Source of the DNA: Pseudeuparius sepicola
Lineage: Eukaryota; Arthropoda; Insecta; Coleoptera; Anthribidae
Direction: 5' to 3'
Assembly (NCBI GenBank): GCA_963920635.1
Contig: OY987302.1
Location: 34,633,278 to 34,697,277, forward strand
Length of the DNA stretch: 64,000 nt
The position numbers and the translations under genes were made by a program. Of the stretch, positions 57,691 to 64,000 are shown piece by piece. The notes below the pieces were generated by a model that was given only the letters and a program-made list of their open reading frames with translations, did not search any database and was not told where the DNA came from. Every line of letters starts with the position of its first letter. Within the stretch, counting starts at the first letter, position 1.

Positions 57691-59792
57691 ATGGTATCAA
57701 ACGACGGTTTTTTTCCCTTTAGGGCATTATTCAACTTAACTTTCTAAAACTACACAACGGAAATAAGCGCAGGGGCCTTCTGGAAAGTCTTACCGCAAAC
57801 AATAGTCTACGAAGCAACTATTCCAATGACATACGAAACACAGTGGTCGGAAGAAAAGATTCACGACATCAAAAGCGAAACGGCTTGGAAGGAAACAGTT
57901 GCTTTATCACCAAATTGACCAATTATCTGAAGCTTTTTCAAGAGAACTTGAAAAATTGAAAGAAAGTTGGGGAATATCGGCAATGTCCAACGCAGAGTAT
58001 CAATATCATAGGAAGCAAACAAGGTCACTGGATTTTGTAGGGTCAGCATTATCATGGTGCTGCGAAGTAGCCACTGTACAAAAATTGAATTTGGTAGAAC
58101 ATAATGAAAGAACTGTAAACGATAAACTCAATAAAATTAGCGAAGGATTGTCGGAAACAATAAAACAGGTCACAAGAAACTCACAATATTTCCAAGAATA
58201 CGAGCAATCACTAGATGAAACATTTCATGAGACAGAACAAAAAATTAAATTCATAGAGAACAATATTCATAAATTAGAAAGTACAACTATCGAATCGCTA
58301 GAGAAGCAAGATCATATAAATACATTCACATGGAAAAATCAGTACTTAAACCTCAGAAGAATAATAGTTTTAACCAGAATTTTACGAAAACATGCAATAA
58401 TCAACTCATGCAAACACCATAGAATCCCAAGAGACATACTTCACCCAGAAACACTTCAGAAAGATTTAAACAAACTAGCAATAGAGATTGGAAACTCGCA
58501 GCAAGGACTGGCCATCCCTGTTCACGAAATTTCCAAGTATTACCAGATTTCAATTTGCGACTGTTCATTTATACAATCTAAATTATTCATACAAATAAAA
58601 GTACCGATATCACAGAAAGGAAGAACATGGGAACTTTATGAATTATTAACAACACCTTTTGCTTGGTTCAACCGAACATGTATCATCCCACATCAACCAC
58701 TGTACTTAGCAGCACCCTCTGAGAACAGCCAAGAGGAAGACATCAGACAAATTTCAGGCGCTGGACTACACCAATGCAAACCTTACACTGACAAACTCTG
58801 CTACATTCCCCGGTTCTCCGCAGATACCACTCAAGGACCACAATGTGCCAAGAAACTCTATAAAGGAGCGACAGTCGAGGAAATAAGCGAATATTGCCCA
58901 ATGACCTGCCACCCTACAAATTCTATGGTAATTTCTGAAATAAAAGAAGAAACATATATAGTTACTCACCCAGTAGAAAATTTGCAGATGATTTGTTCTC
59001 CTAACACAACTACAGACATTAATGGACTACACAAGAACAAGGGAGCAATAAAAATACGACTTCCATGCAACTGTCAATTACATTCACTCAACCATATAAT
59101 CATTCCCAAAAGATTCCCTTGTCCCGACAACATAATATTCGAAGCAAAAATATCCCATATCATTCCTGCAAGTTGGTCCAACCTAAAATCTTACATCCTA
59201 AATCCCAAAATTAACCATGTTTCTCCAACCTACAAAAATTTAACCGAATGTTTAAATTCTAATTGGACTTTACATGTTCCACATTTTAATCTAAGTTCGT
59301 CAGCGAACAATTTAAAAAACATATTAAATTACATTGAAAGAACACTCGAAAAAAGATGATATTCTTGAAACGACCTACTACAGTACTCATAAACACTCAT
59401 TATTCCTAGTATGGAACATTATACTTTCCTTGATAGCAGCTTATCTTCTTAGAGGAAACCGTATAGAAATAGTAGCAGCTCCCATTCCAGTAGCGAACGG
59501 AGAGCAATTTTCACAAACCGAACACGAAGTTCTTTTAGATCTTATTTGCGTCAGTTTTACACTTTTCATTCTCTACATAGTTTTCCGATTGTTAAGACAA
59601 TTATTTCTCAAAACCATAAAAAACGTTAACAACTCTGATTCAAATGACGATCACGATGCCATTGAATTAAAAAATTTGTCACAAAGAACAAAAACGAAAT
59701 TTTGTTTAGAGATAGATAGCAGAGAAGATATTTCAAAAATCTCTCCCGGAGAAAAAATAAATGCAATTTTAGAATGTGTAGAAATCATTTAA
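57691..59792 (+). pseudogene. env: Element C env: F-like fusion glycoprotein
   Basis: The ATG at 57691 is followed by an early frame break. An N-terminal F1/F2-type segment (SAGAFWKVLPQTIVYEA) precedes the long frame 57899-59359. That frame has a basic cleavage-like site (HRKQTR) directly before SLDFVGSALSWCCEVAT (fusion-peptide position), then a heptad-rich segment (about 58090-58310). A Cys-rich ectodomain follows (CYIPRFSADTTQGPQC, YCPMTCHP). The C-terminal part with a membrane helix (LICVSFTLFILYIVFRLL) and tail is in the overlapping frame 59334-59792. It is a different lineage from the env of element D. The breaks make it non-functional as read. Confidence 0.82.
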
Positions 59793-60432
59793 GAAATAAT
59801 ATTTATAGGTGCGTAACTGGAAAAATATAGGTAGGTATATATTGCAAAAAATGGTACAATAAACAAATGAATGAATAATAAATTAATTAAAGAGGATCCT
59901 CAAAATGTTATATGTATAAAAATATGGTACGAATTATTAAAAAGATAAAGAGAAAGTATTAAGAAAATGAAAATGTATGAAGAATAATTATTTTCAACCC
60001 CTTGGAGCTCCTATAGTGTTTTTTTTGTTTAGGTATCTAAGTTAGGGCCTCCCATGGATCTTTTTGGTACTTAGATAGATATCATAACAAATAGTAAAAG
60101 CACTAGATCCTTTTAGAAATATTAAAGATAGATGCAGGGGTCGTCTATGCGAAAAATGCAGAATAAATATGTAGAATATGCAGAAAAATGAAGTAAATAA
60201 AGCAAATGAAATAAACGAAGTAAATATGTACCAAAAGTAAATGAAGTAAATTAATAGTGCGAAATATGAAATATGAAATTTTATTGATTTTTACAGTTAC
60301 GCACGTCATATCTTTAATAAAATATTAAGTATAAGCATTCTTGTATTTAATAAAGTAATTTTAATTAATAATAGTAATATATAGAATTAAAACATGTAGA
60401 TATTAAGCAATACTTTAATAGATACTTACATT
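59793..60432. other. Non-coding segment downstream of element C env
   Basis: AT-rich, with no recognisable motif. Several short GTAAATGAA-type repeats occur near 60190-60260. Confidence 0.45.
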
Positions 60433-61407
60433 TTGGTCTTTTTTTCATGTACCATAAACCCAAAAGAAGATGATATCCCACTGCACAGAAAACAGCACAA
60501 CCCCACAGATGTAAACTCATGGCACCACCTGCACTTTAACCACTATTACCCCCACAACATCGCCCAATCTGTCATGGTGATGGCACCCTTGAGAAGCGAC
60601 GAAGTTGGCCCGTACAACCACGACGTCCAGGCTCAACCAGCAACCCCCGCTCCGAGGCTATGGACACCGCTGCAATATGGCGTGCCCAGTAACACTCGTC
60701 AGACCCAGAGGGAACCCATACAATTTCAACATCAACCCTATAAGAAAAAGGAGCCAAATGGAAGATGGAGACACTAATGGAACAAAAACAACTTACCAAA
60801 CCAGCAGTAGTACTTCAATGGACCAGAATGGACAAGTATTTGACCCTCCAAATCCACTACAGAGGTCAAAGATCAACAGCTGCATATTAATATACTATGG
60901 TAATATGCTCCTGCACAAAGCCCGAAAACGCAACACAAACGTTTCCGCACCGAAATTAGAATTGAAAATATACATAGCAACGAGATAAAACACCAGCAGG
61001 CTACAAAGAAGATGTTACTAAACTTTACCCAGGAAGTTTCAAGACCGACGCATCGCATAACTAAGAAACTGCAGAGTTGCGGAAAATTCAAAGTAAACAG
61101 AATTACCGCACTTCGCTGTTATACAATATCTTCGCTAAAGATAACACAAGACAACGCGTCAGAAGGCGAGTCAAATCAACACAGTCAGAGATTCCAGTCA
61201 AAACAAAAATTCCAAATTTCGAAACAACAATTCATCAGTTATAATAATTATTATGGTAACGGTTACAACAGACGAAATTCAAATCAGAAGAAGAAATTAG
61301 GTATCCCTAGGGTCCGATGTTACCTATGCCAGCACGTATCTACAACGCAAGCGTGTGAACCAGCCTTGGGAGCAAAGAATGCAGAGAGTACCGTTCCAAC
61401 TGATTAA
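60433..61407 (+). other. Possible extra 3' reading frames of element C, function unknown
   Basis: Three overlapping or adjacent open stretches (60433-60777, 60605-60988, 61012-61407) lie between env and the 3' LTR. The last ends in a short Cys motif (VRCYLCQHVSTTQACEP) after an Asn/Gln/Tyr-rich part (NNYYGNGYNRRN) reminiscent of a nucleocapsid tail. They could be remnants of one frameshifted gene or a captured sequence. I recognise no family. Confidence 0.35.
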
Positions 61408-61576
61408 TAAACTATCAAAAGTGTAAGTGCAAGTGCAGTGGCGTTCTCGTTTTTAAATTTTTTATTACATTTATAATTTATATTTTTATTTTTTTAATTG
61501 TATTATTTTTAATATTATTTTTTCATTTTCCTTTGTATTCTATTTCATTTTTTTAGTTCATTTTCGCTGGGGTCCA

Positions 61577-61598
61577 GCTCTCCGTAGCAGGGGGAATA
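61577..61598 (+). promoter_or_regulatory. Element C polypurine tract region
   Basis: GCAGGGGGAATA immediately precedes the 3' LTR and is the expected plus-strand primer. Confidence 0.65.
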
Positions 61599-62155
61599 TG
61601 TCAACCAGAAAAAATAAGATCGAGTCCTAACATATTTTTAGACAAATTCGGAAAGTTCATAAACCTCAAAATTATTGCTAAATAGCTAAATTGCAAATCC
61701 TACTTTTCCGTTAATGGCAAATCGAACCATATCGGACGATTGCCCGCGAAGTGCTGACTCGGTTTCCACTAAAGGTTTAAATACCGGTGGTCCGCATTTC
61801 GGGGGATCAGTGATCGACGATTGGTTCCAGGCGCCCCGGTTCGTGCTACACTACTCAACGTACACCTCAACACCTCAACTCTACTCAACCCTACGGAACG
61901 ACGATAGAATACTCTTCGGGATAACGACAAGGTACTCTGGTTGACAGCCGGTGACTTCCCCATGGTCGGCGAGCGAGATGTTGGACCCACAAGTAACAAG
62001 CATTATTCTAATGTAAGTCTGTGTATTTTACTCCCTTCTGGGAAATGATTTTATCTCCGTACAAGATTAAATAAATATTTTTAGTTTTTTAAATACGTCT
62101 CAATTATTGATTCTACTTCTGAAGCTCACCCCCGGTCACGATTCCAGTCGTGACA
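61599..62155 (+). repeat. Element C 3' LTR
   Basis: Nearly identical to 37724-38281. It is followed by ATAT and the resumed gypsy-B reading frame (THGIIVARSINKAEKE). Confidence 0.95.
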
Positions 62156-63325
62156 ATATAACTCACGGTATAATAGTCGCTAGAAGTATAAATAAGGCAG
62201 AAAAAGAGGTACCGATCCGATATGACAGAACAGAGCTTGATGATACAGAGAAAGCATGTTGTAGCGAAAGCTTATGAGGCCGAAGTGAGTGTCCAAAGAA
62301 TGGAAAGCCAGTAAGGAAAGTATTTACTTTACCTGTCCTGTACATTTGTACAGGACTCAGAAGAGATATTAAAATTATTGCACCTAGATAAAGTGAACAA
62401 TTCAAGCGAGGAAAAGCTAAAAAATTTAGTAGAGGAATACGTAGATATTTTCAGAGCACCTAGCGCAAAGTTGACGTGTACAACCAAGGTCAAGCATCGC
62501 ATCATCATGGAAGACGTCCCACCAATTTCTAAAAGACCATACCGAGTTCCTCATCATAGGAAGGAAATTCTAAGGAAGGAAATTCAAGAACTTTTAGTTA
62601 ACGAGATAATCGTGGAAAGTCAATCTCCATGGAGCTTTCCAGCCCTTCTGGTGGAAAAGCGTTTACACCCAGGAGAGGAGCCTCAATTTTGGTTATGTAT
62701 TGATTACAGGGAATTAAATGCAATAACGAAGACAGATTTATTTCCCTTACCAAGGTTACAGGACACCATTGACTTATTACATAGCTGCAGTTTATCGACG
62801 ATGGATTTGGCTAGTGGATATTTTCAGGTGGAATTAGACGAGCGGGATAGAGAGAAAACTGCTTTTTCAACACAGGAAAATCACTACGAGTTTAAACGTA
62901 TGAGTATGGGATTAAAAAATGCGCCCTCAAGTTGGCAAAGGTTAATGCACAATGTGTTTTCCACCCTAACATACAAGGAGTGCCTAATATATCTCGATGA
63001 CATCATTGTTTTTAGTGCAGGAGACGTAGAAGAGCATCTTAAGCGCCTCAGGAATGTATTCGATAAAATGAGAGAAAGTAATTTAAAGTTTAAACCTACA
63101 AAATGTCATTTTATGAAAGAAGAAATTGAGTATCTAGGGCACATAATAAATTCCAGCGGATACAAAGCGCAGCCTAAGAAAATCGAGGTAGTAAGGAACT
63201 ATCCAGTTCCCAAGACAGTAAAGGAAATTATAGCGTTTATGGGCTTAGCATCGTACTACCGGTCCATGGTAAAGGAATTTTCAAAAATATCACAGCCGCT
63301 AACAGAGTTAACTAAGAAAGATGTA
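62156..63325 (+). pseudogene. Gypsy-B reverse transcriptase (3' part of split pol)
   Basis: The region upstream of RT resumes at 62156 and shifts frame before 62378. RT blocks: ISKRPYRVPHHRKEI, ESQSPWSFPALLVEK, CIDYRELNAITKTDL, STMDLASGYFQVEL, MSMGLKNAPSSWQ, catalytic LIYLDDIIVFS, and YLGHIINSSGY, FMGLASYYRSMVKEF. The reading frame is lost at about 63325, just after LTELTKKDV, where a SINE-like sequence starts. RNase H and integrase are absent from the window. YLDD is intact. Confidence 0.9.
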
Positions 63326-63960
63326 AGTAGAGAGGGCAGCACTTTGGACCGCCGGACCACAGACGCTCGCAATGCCGCCTGACCTTCGCCGGCAGTGGGC
63401 TGGCCACCTGACCTGTCGCGACACGCTTGACTCCGACTAACCTTCCGCAGACGCCTACAGGCTGCGATCTGTCGCAACACCTCGCTGTCCCCTAACCTCT
63501 GGGCCAATCATTGACCTTTGCGAATCTGACGTCATGGCTCCAAATTAAAATCGCACTAGGAATCGAACCTAAGACCATCGTAAATCCGACGCTCTGACTA
63601 ACTGAACCATTGACGCAATTGAAAATATTACAATTTTGTAAGCTAGAATCTCGAAGAATGGCAACAAGCCTTGGTACGAGGGTGGGACCGGTGCCGAAGA
63701 TGGCCGAGGAGTTCACCTCGACAAAAATCGTACCTGGATTCGAACCATCGTAATTAAGTCTTTCGCTCTGACCAACCATGGACGCAACTACAAAATAACT
63801 TGTCTCACCCAATTTTAGTTTTCGAAAATCGTGCCCGGATTCGAACCTAAGACCATCGTAATTAAATCCTCTGACCAAACATCGATACAATTGAGAATAT
63901 TAAAAATATTGTAAGCTATAATCTCGAAGCATGCCAACAAGTCTTGACATGAAAGTTGCA
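63326..63960 (-). repeat. tRNA-headed SINE cluster (three tRNA-like heads)
   Basis: On the minus strand the tRNA-like head at about 63620-63545 shows an A-box-like TGGTTCAGTTAGTCAGAGCG and a B box GGTTCGATTCC. It continues into a GC-richer body down to 63326. Two further partial heads, with B boxes GGTTCGAATCC, lie at about 63895-63830 and 63790-63730. Spacers share the CTTGTTG-CAT-CTTCGAGATT motif. They are RNA polymerase III-type SINE units rather than functional tRNA genes, because no acceptor stem is formed. Confidence 0.7.
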
Positions 63961-64000
63961 CTTACGTATACGAGCAAACGTATCCCAGAAAAATAAGCTG

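Larger units (their letters stand above)
37724..62155 (+). mobile_element. Element C: env-bearing Ty3/gypsy LTR element inserted in gypsy-B pol
   Basis: LTRs of 558 and 557 bp begin TGTCAACC and end GTCGTGACA. The flanks are ATAT on both sides (37720-37723 and 62156-62159). The interior, minus the element D insertion, is about 10.3 kb: gag, a duplicated protease, RT, RNase H, integrase, an F-like env and an extra 3' region. This is larger than a typical errantivirus (7-9 kb). The gypsy-B reading frame resumes right after it. Confidence 0.94.
25728..63325 (+). mobile_element. Gypsy-B: outermost Ty3/gypsy element, split by two LTR elements
   Basis: Its parts are the leader with a primer-binding site near 25844, a gag start at 26311-26327, gag and protease at 35892-37723, and the RT region at 62156-63325. 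Removing gypsy-A (with one AAGT) and element C (with one ATAT) brings the reading frames back together. No LTR pair is in the window: the left side is cut by the foldback-like element, and the right side ends abruptly in SINE-like sequence at about 63326. Confidence 0.85.

Noticed and set aside
63545..63620. Possible functional tRNA gene
   Set aside because: A and B boxes are present but there is no acceptor-stem pairing, and the unit repeats with SINE-like spacers.

Overview
The window looks like intergenic or intronic chromosomal DNA of an insect (or close arthropod) that is almost entirely transposable elements. The base composition is AT-rich, no intact cellular gene is visible, and the element set is eukaryotic: Ty3/gypsy and errantivirus-like LTR elements with baculovirus-F-like env genes, a DIRS retrotransposon, two LINEs, Tc1/mariner-like, PIF/Harbinger-like and Mutator-like DNA elements, tRNA-headed SINEs and many palindromic MITEs. 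The species cannot be fixed from sequence alone. Almost every coding region carries stops or frameshifts.

Layout. 1-1926: 3' part of a LINE. 2350-2765: MITE. 3022-7814: two defective Tc1/mariner-like copies with about 540-bp inverted repeats (A and B), separated by a gag/Arc-like fragment. 7939-9513: PIF/Harbinger remnant carrying a Mutator-like element (9-bp target duplication). 10751-12422: three short inverted-repeat elements, two of them between 20-bp direct repeats. 13615-15934: mariner-like copy C. 16327-21085: DIRS retrotransposon with inverted termini and an internal complementary region. 21106-21369: candidate host exon. 23648-25727: foldback-like element of about 294-bp subunits in opposed arms.

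25.8-63.3 kb is a set of nested LTR elements, supported by LTR pairs, 4-bp target duplications and reading frames that resume across the insertions. The outer element, gypsy-B, was hit twice. Gypsy-A (26328-35887) lies in its gag and itself contains a 3.8-kb DNA element that carries a second Mutator-like copy and two MITEs. Element C (37724-62155) lies between gypsy-B protease and RT. The gag of C is split by errantivirus-like element D (39423-52473, minus strand), whose env is split by a LINE (40787-45261).

The most unusual item is in element D. Its integrase reading frame runs without a break into a complete macrodomain of the TARG1/OARD1 type, with the positions of both catalytic residues (Lys and Asp) conserved, just before the F-like env gene. 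Other unusual points are a tandemly duplicated protease domain in element C, a coiled coil between protease and RT in gypsy-B, and recurrent 4-bp GGTA/TACC insertions that separate otherwise matching repeat copies.
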